A DNA stretch of 64,000 nt from Pseudoclavibacter chungangensis (GTDB lineage: Bacteria > Actinomycetota > Actinomycetes > Actinomycetales > Microbacteriaceae). Shown here piece by piece: positions 17,173-25,978 of this stretch. Location: assembly GCF_013410545.1 (NCBI RefSeq), contig NZ_JACCFV010000001.1, forward strand, positions 1,054,001-1,118,000, in the 5' to 3' direction. Within the stretch, counting starts at the first letter, position 1; the number at the start of each line of letters is the position of its first letter. Under the pieces are notes generated by a model, which worked only from the letters and a program-made list of their open reading frames with translations, was not told where the DNA came from and searched no databases. A program made the translations under genes and the position numbers.

Positions 17173-17745
17173 ATGCGCAGCGAGGACATCACGAACGCCG
17201 CGTTCGGCGTGGATCGGTTCTCGAACGGGTACGACATGGCCGAGGTCGACGAGTTCCTGGCGGCCGTCGCGCTGGACGTCGACGCATTGGACGGGGCCCC
17301 GGACCGACGCGCCGCACGTCGTTGGATCGTGGAGACGGTGCGCGGGGCGCGGTTCGCACCGACGCGCTACCACGACGGGTACCTGCAGTCCGAGGTCGAT
17401 GCGTTGCTCGATCGCATCGCGATCGCCTTCGACGACGACGAGCTCGAACAGCCGACGGTGACGGGGCGACTCACGGCGACCGAGGCGGCCGACATCCGCT
17501 TCGGGGAGGTCGTCCGTGCACCCGGGTACGACATGCGCGAGGTGGACACGTATCTCGTGCACGTCGTGGACGCGCTCACCGAACTCGAGTCGGGTGTCGT
17601 GGCCGACGTTCCCGACGTCCTGCGGGCGGAGGCCGTGCGGGAGGTGCGGTTCACCGGTACCTCGCACCGGCCCGGGTACGCCGCGGCCGAGGTCGACGCG
17701 TTCCTGAGCCGGCTCGCGGACGCATTCGTCCCGAGCGAGGGCTGA
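17173..17745 (+). CDS. protein with four DivIVA-like motifs
   Basis: 190 aa built from four related segments, each with the DivIVA/GGDEF-independent GY..xEVDxFL signature: NGYDMAEVDEFLAAV, DGYLQSEVDALLDRI, PGYDMREVDTYLVHV and PGYAAAEVDAFLSRL. Each is preceded by an N-terminal half-motif such as DITNAAFGV or AADIRFGEV. In DivIVA (Wag31) this motif forms the crossed membrane-binding tip; normal proteins carry one copy followed by a long coiled coil, which is missing here. ATG 17,173 is preceded by GAGAGGGG and begins exactly at the first motif. Possibly a polar-growth or septum-associated factor. Transcribed divergently from the TPM gene. Confidence 0.7.
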   Translation: MRSEDITNAAFGVDRFSNGYDMAEVDEFLAAVALDVDALDGAPDRRAARRWIVETVRGARFAPTRYHDGYLQSEVDALLDRIAIAFDDDELEQPTVTGRLTATEAADIRFGEVVRAPGYDMREVDTYLVHVVDALTELESGVVADVPDVLRAEAVREVRFTGTSHRPGYAAAEVDAFLSRLADAFVPSEG

Positions 17746-17842
17746 TACCGACCCGTCCGCGCCCCGTGTCGACGGTGACACGCGAGCGCGGCCGGTGGTG
17801 GTCAACGGGTGGTCCGTCGGACTGCTAGCATGGCTCTCCGAT

Positions 17843-17915
17843 GCCTCCGTAGCTCAGTGGATAGAGCGCCGGTTTCCGGTACCGTAGGTCGCAGGTTCGA
17901 CTCCTGTCGGGGGCA
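17843..17915 (+). tRNA. tRNA-Arg (anticodon CCG)
   Basis: Full cloverleaf: acceptor GCCTCCG paired with CGGGGGC (one G-T), D arm GCTC/GAGC, anticodon loop TTCCGGT with CCG, T arm GCAGG-TTCGACT-CCTGT. The 27-43 pair is a C-T mismatch. CCA is not encoded. The 3' half overlaps the antisense end of an integrase-like gene, marking it as the attachment site of the mobile region that follows. Confidence 0.93.
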
Positions 17916-18459
17916 CCCAGTGTTCGAAGTTTGAACATGCGACACCGTGATCAGCGGTGTCGCATGTTTGGGCCAGGCCGGTGTAGGCGCCGGGGTTCTT
18001 CGCTCGGTTGCGTGCCTGGGTGTGGACGACCGGGTCGAGGAGCATGTTGAAGGGCTGCGCGTTGTGCGCGCGGACCTCGCCGTCTTCGTCGATGTAGACC
18101 TTGGTGAAGAACGCCTGGTTGCGCAGGCGTCTGGTGTGGTCGTCGCCTCGTTCGTAGACCGATGCGACGTCGCCGAGCAGACCCAGTGCGTCGTCCAAGT
18201 GCGCTTTGGCGTCGGCGTAGTCGCCGTGGTGTGCGGTGATGCGGTACCCGATCTGTTCCAGCTCGGCCCGAATGCGGTCCTGCTCGAGTTTGAGGACGTC
18301 GAGTGGGACGGCGTCGGCGAGGTGAGCGCGCAGCAGCTTGGTCTGCTCTGCTTCCAGCGTGCTTCGCCGCGTGGTTAGCTCAGTCAGCTCGGTCTCAGCG
18401 CGGGTTAGGAGCTGGTCGAAGTCCTGCGTGAGCATCGCATGCAGATCCTCGCGCGGGTC
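17854..18459 (-). pseudogene. large serine recombinase, C-terminal fragment
   Basis: About 200 codons of the C-terminal coiled-coil and tail of a large serine site-specific recombinase: DPREDLHAMLTQDFDQLL, a long helical stretch LTRAETELTELTTRRSTLE, YERGDDHTRRLRNQAFFTKV and YIDEDGEVRAHNAQPFNMLL. The catalytic N-terminal domain is gone; the frame is cut at 18,459 by the IS3-family element, and beyond that element it stays open for only about 35 unrecognisable codons. The last residues are read antisense across the tRNA-Arg 3' half, the normal position of an integrase gene next to its att site. Inferred remnant of the element that brought in the following genes. Confidence 0.78.
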
Positions 18460-18487
18460 TGCTGCATGGATAGGTGACAGGTTGTAG

Positions 18488-19376
18488 TCACGCCGCCAGT
18501 GCGACGGTCGTGTTCATGATGGTCTCGAACTCGATGGGCGTCAAACGGCCCAGGCGGGCTTGACGGCGTCGGCGGTGGTAGGTCCGCTCGATCCAGGTCA
18601 CTATCGCGATCCGCAGCTGTTCGCGTGTGGTCCAGGAGCGGCGGTCGAGGACGTTCCTTCTGCAGCAACGCGAAGAAGCTATCCATCGCGGCGTTGTCTC
18701 CGCTGGAGCCGACTTTGCCCATGGACCCGACCATGCGGTGGCGGGCCAGAGCGCGGAGCATCTTCCTGCTTCGGAATTGAGATCCCCTGTCCGAATGGAC
18801 CACGCAGCCGGCGACGTCGCCGCGCACCTGGACGGCGTTCTCGAGCGCCTGAACGGCCAGCCGCGACTTCATCCGCGAGTCGATCGAGTATCCGACGATC
18901 CGGCCGGAGTAGACGTCCTTGATCGCGCAGAGGTAGAGCTTGCCCTCCACGGTCTTGTGCTCGGTGATGTCCGTCAGCCAGAGCTGGTTCGGCGCGTCCG
19001 CGGCGAACACATGCCGGGTCCGACCGTCCTCATCGACCACGGCGCAGAGGTCGTCGTGAACCGGCGGGCCGGGCCGGCGGCTCCTACCCCGCTTGGGCTT
19101 GCCGAACGCGCTGAACCACCCGTTCATGGAGGCGATCCGCCATGCGGTCCGATCCGACATCGCCTCGCCGGCGTCGCGTGCCTCGTCCGCGAGGAGCCGA
19201 TGCCCGAACTCGGGGTCCTCGCGATGCGCGTCGAACAGCGCGTTCGCGCGATACGCCTCCACCACCTCGCTTTCAGTGATGGGGTCGGCCAGCCACCGGT
19301 AGTAGGGCTGGCGGGAGAGCTTGAGAACCCGACACGTCACCACGACGGGGATCCCGTCAGCGTCGAGCTCCGTCAC
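18488..19376 (-). pseudogene. IS3-family transposase OrfB, frameshifted
   Basis: Encodes an IS3-type rve integrase core: WLTDITEH carries the first Asp and VVHSDRGSQFRSRKML the second. At the third acidic position the sequence is DNAAMDSFFALLQK, with Asp where the family has Glu, and directly after LQK (about 18,655) one extra G shifts the frame; the expected tail NVLDRRSWTTREQL...FETIMNTT is found in the neighbouring frame and ends at 18,488. GTG at 19,376 overlaps the orfA stop (GTGA). Both faults suggest a dead copy, though a sequencing error in a short run cannot be excluded. Confidence 0.8.
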
Positions 19377-19681
19377 GAGCGGGTAGAACCTTTTCCCGGC
19401 AGGTTCGCCTGCGACAGATACGCCGCCGCCCGCCGAAGAACCTCGTTCTCCTGCTCGAGCAACCGGTTCCGCTTCTTCAGCTCCCGGATCTCGACCGCCT
19501 CGGACCGCGACTGGCCGGGCTTCGCGCCCTCGTCGATGTCGGCGCGACGCAACCACTTCTGCAGCGTCATCGGGTGGACCCCGAAGTCTTTCGCGATCTG
19601 CTCGATCGTCACTCCGGGCTCGCGGTTGCGCGCGACGCGCACGACGTCGTCACGGAACTCGGTGGGATAGGGCTTTGGCAC
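19373..19681 (-). CDS. IS3-family transposase OrfA
   Basis: 102 aa helix-turn-helix protein: PKPYPTEFRDDVVRVARNR opening, EQIAKDFGVHPMTLQKWLRR as the HTH, and a leucine-zipper-like end RELKKRNRLLEQENEVLRRA. It binds the terminal repeats and is normally also made as an OrfAB fusion by frameshifting. GTG at 19,681 gives the family's usual start; a longer ATG start (19,714) adds eleven unconserved residues. Confidence 0.85.
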   Translation of the reverse strand: MPKPYPTEFRDDVVRVARNREPGVTIEQIAKDFGVHPMTLQKWLRRADIDEGAKPGQSRSEAVEIRELKKRNRLLEQENEVLRRAAAYLSQANLPGKGSTRS

Positions 19682-19745
19682 GATGCCATCCTTCCAGGCC
19701 ATCCCCTCGGGCAAGCCAGATCAGATGTCACCTACCCATGCAGCA

Positions 19746-19880
19746 GTCCCCCTCGCGCCTTACGCGGCTCATCTTGATCCGGGATGTGGCTGTCACCGAC
19801 ACCAGGGGTGCTGAGCCGACCTCCGCCCACGATCACATTGCGCAGATGTTCTCAGGTCCGCTTCGCTGGTCATCTTCCAG
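19746..19880. other. short non-coding or degraded stretch between IS copy A and the following remnant
   Basis: Holds the right-hand GTC target duplicate and about 35 open codons continuing the recombinase frame on the minus strand before a stop. No protein family is recognisable. Confidence 0.4.
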
Positions 19881-20176
19881 TCACGAGACGGCATCATCAT
19901 GCCCCCGGCTCTCCGCGAACACTTGCTCAAGGCGAGCGAACTCGTCCTGATCGTAGGCAGGCCCACTGTTTGTTGCGAACACGGTCGTGTCCCACAGCCG
20001 GTGGCCGTCAGGCCGCGGTGTGAGCAGGACACCAACCGACCATGGATAGTCGGGCCCAGCGGTGTTAGATGCCTGAAGGAATCCCTGCCGCCGAAGGAGC
20101 AGCCAAGTCTCGTACAGCTGCCGGTGATAACCGGTGAATTGGGAATACACACTGAACGCCAGGTGGAGTCGGGGGC
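19881..20176 (-). pseudogene. C-terminal fragment of the IS-split nuclease-like gene
   Basis: About 95 codons read as natural protein (VYSQFTGYHRQLYETWLLLR near the start, GVLLTPRPDGHRLWDTTVF in the middle) and end at a stop at 19,881. The frame is cut at 20,176 by the IS3-family element (copy B). The larger minus-strand gene on the other side of that element runs into it in the same orientation; removing the IS and one 3-bp target copy joins them one base out of frame at a run of G/C, so a one-base change in that run plus the insertion would explain both pieces. Family not recognised. Confidence 0.5.
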
Positions 20177-20238
20177 TTGACCCCTGATCTTGGACACGCT
20201 GATTCCAACACGATGCTGGGGAAGCGAGAATCTGAGGG

Positions 20239-20568
20239 ATGGCAAGGAAGAACTACACGGACGAGTTCCGGCAGCGTGCGGTGGATTTGTACGAGTCCAC
20301 GCCGGGCGCGACGCTGAAAGCGATCGCGGCCGATTTGGGGATCTCCCGTGGTGCGTTGAAGGAATGGGTCGACAAGCTCGGATCCGGGACCGCTGCGGCC
20401 GGTTCGGTGTCGCCGCCGGTGTCGGTGCGGTCGGAGTCGCAGGCGGCGAGGATCATCCGGTTGGAAGCCGAGTTAGCGGTCTCGAGAGCGGAGCAGGTCA
20501 AGCTCGAGACGGAGCGGGACATCCTCCGTCAGGCGGCGAAGTATTTCGCTGCGGAGACGAACTGGTGA
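20239..20568 (+). CDS. IS3-family transposase OrfA (copy B)
   Basis: 109 aa. HTH_Tnp_1-type domain: MARKNYTDEFRQRAVDLYES, then LKAIAADLGISRGALKEWV as the DNA-binding helix-turn-helix, and a C-terminal coiled coil LEAELAVSRAEQVKLETERD. Intact, with ATG start 62 bases inside the element. Its stop overlaps the orfB start by the bases GTGA. Confidence 0.9.
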   Translation: MARKNYTDEFRQRAVDLYESTPGATLKAIAADLGISRGALKEWVDKLGSGTAAAGSVSPPVSVRSESQAARIIRLEAELAVSRAEQVKLETERDILRQAAKYFAAETNW

Positions 20569-21485
20569 ACCGCTTCCAGTTCGTCGAGGACCACAAGGAC
20601 GCCTACGGCGTGAAGCGGTTGTGTGAGGTCATCGAGATCGCCCGGTCCTCGTTCTACGCGTGGCTGGCCGCAGCCCCGGGACGGGCCGCGCGAGCCGCGG
20701 ACGACGCCCGGTTGGCGGCACGGATCCGGGTGCTGCAGGACCCCGCGCAGGGTGGGGACCGCGCCTACGGGGCACCGAGGATCACTGCCGACCTCAACGA
20801 CGGCGTCCCCGCCGCCGGGCGGGTGAATCATAAGCGGGTCGCTCGGGTGATGCGGGAACACGCGCTCGCGGGGATCCGACTGCGCCGCCGGGTGAAGACC
20901 ACGATCCCGGACCAGTCCGGACGGAAGTTCCCCGACCTGATCGGGCGGGACTTCAGCACCGGGGAGCCGAACCGCAGGTATGTCGGCGATATCACCTACC
21001 TCCCCATCGCGGACGGCAGCAACCTGTATCTGGCGACCTGCATCGACCTCGGGTCGCGCAAGCTCGCCGGCTGGCAGGTCGCCGACCACATGCGCACCGA
21101 ACTCGTCGAAGGCGCTCTCCGCGGCGCGCACCGCGACCGCGGATCGCTGGCCGGCGCAGTGTTCCACAGCGACCACGGCTCGGTCTACGCGTCGAAAGCC
21201 TACGCAGCACTCTGCGAGCAGCTCAAGGTGACCCAGTCCATGGGCGCGGTGGGCACGAGCGCCGACAACTCGCTGGCCGAGAGCTTCAACGCCGCGCTCA
21301 AACGCGAGCTCCTCCAAGGCGCGTCGGCGTTCCCCGATCAAGCCACCGCCTACCGGGCCGTGTTCCGGTGGACGAACCGATACAACACGCGCCGACGCCA
21401 CTCCGCGATCGGCCAGATCACCCCGAACAGCTACGAGAACACCTACGCGGCCGCGAGATCAGCTACCCTCACGGAAGCGGCATAA
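20565..21485 (+). CDS. IS3-family transposase OrfB (copy B), intact
   Basis: 306 aa DDE transposase. An HTH_21 region (YGVKRLCEVIEIARSSFYAW, AYGAPRITADLND) precedes the rve core with Asp in YVGDITYLPIADG, Asp in FHSDHGSVYASK and Glu in NSLAESFNAALKREL, spaced as in IS3 members. The C-terminal RWTNRYNTRRRHSAIGQITP is also canonical. No disruption seen, so this copy may be mobile. Confidence 0.93.
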   Translation: MNRFQFVEDHKDAYGVKRLCEVIEIARSSFYAWLAAAPGRAARAADDARLAARIRVLQDPAQGGDRAYGAPRITADLNDGVPAAGRVNHKRVARVMREHALAGIRLRRRVKTTIPDQSGRKFPDLIGRDFSTGEPNRRYVGDITYLPIADGSNLYLATCIDLGSRKLAGWQVADHMRTELVEGALRGAHRDRGSLAGAVFHSDHGSVYASKAYAALCEQLKVTQSMGAVGTSADNSLAESFNAALKRELLQGASAFPDQATAYRAVFRWTNRYNTRRRHSAIGQITPNSYENTYAAARSATLTEAA

Positions 21486-21515
21486 CCGAAATGACACCGT
21501 GTCCACGATCCGGGG

Positions 21516-23498
21516 TCAAGGCCCTCGGCCGTGGTCAAGGAACACGACACGATGTTGCGCGCGCAGAGTATCGGCGGGAGCCAGAGCACAGTGGTCGATG
21601 CGCCGCAGCAGCGTCCGACCAAGTTCAGCTCGGTGGGTGGCGGCGACCTGGTCGATCAGCGCCAGCACCTCGACTCGAATCTGCTCGTCGCCGGTGAAGT
21701 CGGTGGCCGCGACGTCTTCCAGAATCCGATGGAACACGTCGTGCCCGACCTCGTCACTGGTATCGACTGGCTCGCGAGGCAACCTCGGCTCACTGATCTG
21801 CCAGAAGTCGCCGATGCCGACCATCCATGGTTCGATACGCTCCGGCTCCGCGCGGGCATCCCTATCCGCGAGGTCGAAGTATCGACTGGCTTCCGTGCCG
21901 AGTGGTACTCGATCATCGTTCGCAACCCGGTAGGCGTAGTCGACGATCGCGGAGACCGAGCGCAGCTGCCTCCAGAGGAACTCCCAGTCGCGGCGCAGCA
22001 GGATGAGCCCATGCTTGTCGGGCTCCCGGTCGGGAATGATGTCATGCGGCGGATCGGGATGATCCAAGATGACCACGGGAACCCAGTCAATGGAGTCGCC
22101 TGGCAGCCGCACAGTACGATCACGGAGGTTCGTCAGCGTGAGGTCTGGGTCGTTCAGCGTGGAGCGGATCGTGCCGTGGGCCTGCCGCAAGCCCTCAGCT
22201 GCCTTCTTTGTCAGCCAGCTCGCTTCGCGCTGAGCATTGTCGGTAGCGCCCTCCCGTGCCTTTACTTGGAGAGCGATCCCGCGCCCTCCGGTGATGAGGG
22301 TGCCATCGCCGATCTCTCGCAGGCCAGAACCTTTCTGCACGACCTTGGGACGGAACACGAAGTCCGGCAGCCCGAGGGCGGCGGCCGCCTCGAGCGATGC
22401 CCACTCGACTCCGATGCCGACTTCGACCGATGGTTCAGGTGGGGAGGCCTCGGGAATCTCGCGGCCGAAAACGACGTCCCCGTCCAAACGAAGCAGCGTG
22501 TACGTGCCGTCGTCTCCGCGATAGCTCGCCAGATTCAGGTCCGATTGTGCGAGACCTTCGCGGACCTCCGATTCCTGGCCAGGGTCGTCAAACTGCACCG
22601 GTAACCAGACGCTCGTGCTTCTGGCCGGCGCGATGTCGTCAAGGCGACCGAACTGCTGGATGAACGTCGGAGTGCTGACGGAACGTTCGAGGCCCTCAAG
22701 CAGGCGGCGGGCGATGGCAAGCAGTCCGCTGGTGCGTTTGTTCAAAGTGTCATCGAGGTCAATCGGCCAAGGTGGCGCGTTGAGCACGGCGTCGAGAGCG
22801 ACGTTCGGACGTATCCGCGTATCGGCCACAGCGCCTGATGGTGTGACACGAAACCGGGCCAGGAGCTTGCCCTCTGACAACAGTCCGCTCGGCTCCACCG
22901 ATACAGAGTCGATGCTCGCGCCGTCGGGTACCTGGAGTTCCGGGGAAGAGTTCGTAGCCCATGCGGATACGAGCTGCCCATCCGTCTCGACAACAGCGAG
23001 AGCTTCCGCGAGGTGGGCCATCACGCGGCCGATGTAGTCGCGATTCCCGTCGCCTCCCTGATACGGCTGCAGCTCGTGCAAGACACGAACCTGATCCGGA
23101 CGAAGTCCAAGGAGGTGTCCTTGCGGCACAAGCGCGTCGAACTCCTGTCGGGTTTCACACAGAGGCATCCGGTGAAGGGCAGGATCAATGGGCACCAGCG
23201 AAGCGCAGACAGTCTCGGCTGCCGCCACGATCGCGGCATCCATCGCAGCCTTGACTGAGGTCAGGAAGATCCGCACCTGGGTCTGCAGCTCACGCATGAT
23301 GTCGGCGCGCGAGTCTGCGACTGCCCACAGCTCACCGGACCCATCCGGGGCAGTACGCACCTTTACATCGAAGGGACCGCTATCGAGGAAGCCGTTCCAT
23401 CCATCTGACAGCCTACGGCGCGCCTCAACCGCGGACCGCAGATGAACGCGCGCGGGCTCGAAGGATTCGAGCTGCGATGATTCGTCCTCAGCGGCCAT
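21516..23498 (-). pseudogene. large protein with possible (D)...QxK nuclease motif, 3' end cut by IS copy B
   Basis: About 660 codons; the stop at 21,516 lies inside the IS, so the native C-terminus is lost (see the remnant at 19,881). I recognise no named family. A helical N-terminal half (to about residue 330) is followed by a region with GDGTLITGGRGIALQVKARE (about residues 398-417), where an Asp near a hydrophobic strand and QVK fit the QxK version of the PD-(D/E)xK restriction-like nuclease core; this is an inference from pattern only. Start taken as MAAEDESSQ at 23,498; upstream codons belong to the neighbouring IS or to non-coding DNA. Codon use is less GC-biased than in the core genes. 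Divergent from the AbiV-family gene, with an ISL3 element inserted in the gap. Confidence 0.5.
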
Positions 23499-23565
23499 AC
23501 CTGAAGTCTGCCTGAACCCACTGACATGCCGACGCAGCACCGCGGTGATGAGAGCAAGGTAATCG

Positions 23566-25049
23566 GGCTCTGCGCATTCTGGGTGGGGTGAGGCGCTCGG
23601 GCGTGGCGTGACGGGGTGAGGTGGGTCGAGGCCCGGAGGATCGGTAGCGACCAAGCAACCTGTTCGTCCGGAGACCTCGACCCGTGCCTGATGCTACGCG
23701 CTGCGCCGCCGCGCGCCCATGTTCTGCTGTCTACTGTGATCGCTGCGACCTGCTCGTCGGACTCGACGGGCTCCGGGTGGCCGGGGTCGAGCGTCGCGGC
23801 GATGGCGTGCTCGTGATCGATGCCGAGTCGCCGCCGGGTCCGGTCGGCTGCCCTGAGTGCGGAGTGGTCGCGGAGTCGGCGGGACGGAAGGTGCTCGTTC
23901 TGACGGACGCCCCGATGGGCGGGACTCCGGTTCGGGTCCGGTGGCGCAAGCGCCGCTGGCGGTGTCGCCAGGACGGGTGCGGGGTGCGCTCATTCACGGA
24001 GCAGAACCCGGCCGTCGCGGCGGCCAACAAAGCGCTGACGGCTCGCGCGGTGGCGTGGGCGGTGGCGCAGATGCGCCGCGAGAACGCGTCAGTGCGCGGT
24101 GTCGCTCGGCAGCTGCGCGTCGCGTGGCGCACGGTCTGGACGCACGTGGAGGCCGAGTTGCAGCGCCGCGAGCAGGACCCTGGCCGGTTCGATGGCGTAG
24201 AAGTGCTCGGCGTGGACGAGCACCTGTGGCATCACGTGTCCACGAAGCCCGTCGCCGACGGCGGGCGCGGTCCGAAGGAGCTGACCGGGATGGTCGACCT
24301 GACCCGAGACGCCACGGGACGCGTGCGGGCGCGACTGCTGGACCTGGTGCCAGGTCGATCCTCGAAGGCGTACGCAGACTGGATCAAGGAGCGGGACGAA
24401 CAGTTCCGTGCCGGGGTGAAGATCGCAGCTCTTGACCCGTTCGCCGGCTACAAGAAGGCCCTCGACGACGAACTCGACGACGCGACCGCGGTGCTGGACG
24501 CGTTCCACGTCGTCAAGCTCGGCACCGCCGCGGTTGATGACGTCCGTCGCCGCGTCCAGCAAGACACCCTCGGCCATCGCGGCTGCAAGGGAGATCCGCT
24601 CTACGGGATCCGCAACATCCTCCGCGCCGGACGGGAGCGCCTCACCGACAGGCAGCGGTCCCGGCTCGACGCGGCGTTCGCGACGAGGGAGGAGCACGTT
24701 GAAGTTGAAGTCGCCTGGCACGCCGCCCAGCAGCTCCGCGACGCCTACCGGCACCCCAACCTGGTCGAAGGGCACAAGATCGCCGAGAAGGTTCTCGAAT
24801 CGTTCCCGTCCTGCCCGATCCCCGAAATCGCCCGCCTCGGCCGCACCCTCACCCAGTGGCGAGCCGCGTTCCTGGCCTACTGGGCGACAGGACGCTCATC
24901 CAACGGCGGCACCGAGGCCGTGAATGGGCTCATCGAACTCGCCCGCCGGATCGCCCGCGGCTTCACCAACTACGACAACTACCGGCTCCGCATGCTCCTG
25001 ATCGCCGGCGGACTTGACCCCCTCACCCCCACCTAGAATGCGCAGAGCC
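23566..25049 (+). mobile_element. ISL3-family insertion sequence (copy C), 1484 bp
   Basis: Inverted repeats GGCTCTGCGCATTCT(G/A)GGTGG and a perfect 8-bp target duplication GGTAATCG (23,558-23,565 and 25,050-25,057), the expected length for ISL3. Encodes one intact transposase. Inserted in the promoter gap between the nuclease-like gene and the AbiV-family gene. Confidence 0.93.
23684..25036 (+). CDS. ISL3-family transposase (copy C)
   Basis: 450 aa. N-terminal zinc-binding half CPECG...CRQDGCGVRSF, an HTH region (ASVRGVARQLRVAWRTVW), then the DDE_Tnp_ISL3 core: GVEVLGVDEHLWHH (first Asp), VKIAALDPFAGYKKAL (second) and NGGTEAVNGLIELARRIARG (Glu). VQQDTLGHRGCKGDPLYGIR is a family signature. 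GTG start at 23,684; intact to a stop 13 bases before the element's end. Confidence 0.93.
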   Translation: MPDATRCAAARPCSAVYCDRCDLLVGLDGLRVAGVERRGDGVLVIDAESPPGPVGCPECGVVAESAGRKVLVLTDAPMGGTPVRVRWRKRRWRCRQDGCGVRSFTEQNPAVAAANKALTARAVAWAVAQMRRENASVRGVARQLRVAWRTVWTHVEAELQRREQDPGRFDGVEVLGVDEHLWHHVSTKPVADGGRGPKELTGMVDLTRDATGRVRARLLDLVPGRSSKAYADWIKERDEQFRAGVKIAALDPFAGYKKALDDELDDATAVLDAFHVVKLGTAAVDDVRRRVQQDTLGHRGCKGDPLYGIRNILRAGRERLTDRQRSRLDAAFATREEHVEVEVAWHAAQQLRDAYRHPNLVEGHKIAEKVLESFPSCPIPEIARLGRTLTQWRAAFLAYWATGRSSNGGTEAVNGLIELARRIARGFTNYDNYRLRMLLIAGGLDPLTPT

Positions 25050-25096
25050 GGTAATCGAACGAGGCAGCGGCACCCGCTTCCAGCGATAATACGGAT

Positions 25097-25795
25097 ATGA
25101 CACAAGACCAACGCGACAAGATCAGTGCGGAGCTTGCGCGTCAGTGGTGGAAGACGCTGATGGCCAACACTGTAGCGCTCGTCGAAGACGCCGCTGTGCT
25201 CGCCGAACACCAGAGCCCAGGGCGCGCGCAGGCTCTCGTAGTTCTCGCGATGGAAGAACTGGCAAAGGCACGCTGGTTGTACGAAGTGGCAGAGTACGAG
25301 TGGACCGCGCCACTAGGCCTGTATGGGATGAAACCGCGTCCAGCGGGATCTATCATCGTGCCCGAGGGGCTCCGAACCACACGTCGACCTCATGCTCAGA
25401 AGATCCAAGTCGCCGAACAGTTCGCGTCCGGCCTCGCCGGATTCTGGGACTCTTCCCGGAGACACGAGTACTACAGCCTTCCCGACCTGGAGACGTTCGA
25501 GGCGACGGCGAGACAACGCAACCTCGACAAGCAGGCAGGGTTCTACGTCGATCGCTCTGGCACGTCGATCACGTCACCGCTACATGTTCCCTCAGGCGAA
25601 GTCGAAGCCGATATCCAACGCGCTGCCCAGGTCATTCAGATGCACCTGATCGAAGACCACACGCGTCAGCAAGATGCTCCCGACTCGTCGATGATCGACT
25701 CAGCAGAAGATCTGCACTGGGCGATCATGCCCTACGCCCAACCCGACGAGTTCGCAGCATTCGTCGCGCGAGCATCCGGTGACACCGCTACGTGA
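25097..25795 (+). CDS. AbiV-family abortive infection protein
   Basis: 232 aa. Matches the AbiV layout: a helical HEPN-like domain with ALVVLAMEELAKARWLYEVA (the ALEELGKA-type signature), a basic middle, HEYYSLPDLETFEATARQRN and the GFYVDRSGTSITSPLHVPSG strand typical of these proteins, then two more helices. Lactococcal AbiV blocks phage translation; here the function is inferred from family. ATG 25,097 follows the ISL3 target duplicate by 39 bases, so the insertion has probably replaced its upstream promoter region. Codon use is less GC-rich than the core genome, in keeping with transfer. Confidence 0.72.
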   Translation: MTQDQRDKISAELARQWWKTLMANTVALVEDAAVLAEHQSPGRAQALVVLAMEELAKARWLYEVAEYEWTAPLGLYGMKPRPAGSIIVPEGLRTTRRPHAQKIQVAEQFASGLAGFWDSSRRHEYYSLPDLETFEATARQRNLDKQAGFYVDRSGTSITSPLHVPSGEVEADIQRAAQVIQMHLIEDHTRQQDAPDSSMIDSAEDLHWAIMPYAQPDEFAAFVARASGDTAT

Positions 25796-25978
25796 CGCGA
25801 TCGAAGATCGCAGATTCGTGACTCCGACGCGACTCAGTCATCATGCGGCACGACACCTCGTGGAACTAACGGGGCACGGAGCTTTGCGCCTCGATCGAGA
25901 AGAGCCCGACGTACCGTGGACCCGGCGACTCCGAGCGTGCTACCGACCTCGACCAGCGTCATTCCTCCCTCGTAAAGT

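Larger units (their letters stand above)
18460..19745 (-). mobile_element. IS3-family insertion sequence (copy A), 1286 bp
   Basis: Imperfect terminal inverted repeats TGCTGCATGG(A/G)TAGGTGACA, ends TG...CA, flanked by a 3-bp target duplication GTC (18,457-18,459 and 19,746-19,748). Carries orfA and orfB on the minus strand. The element sits inside the recombinase remnant. orfB is frameshifted, so this copy cannot transpose by itself. Confidence 0.88.
20177..21519 (+). mobile_element. IS3-family insertion sequence (copy B), 1343 bp
   Basis: Terminal inverted repeats TTGACCCC(T/G)GATC(T/G)TGGACACG (22 bp, two differences) and a GGC target duplication (20,174-20,176 and 21,520-21,522). Both transposase genes are intact. 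Different IS3 subgroup from copy A. Splits the minus-strand nuclease-like gene. Confidence 0.88.

Noticed and set aside
18460..19745. IS3 copies A and B as the same element
   Set aside because: Their terminal repeats, target sites and transposase sequences differ clearly; they belong to different IS3 subgroups.
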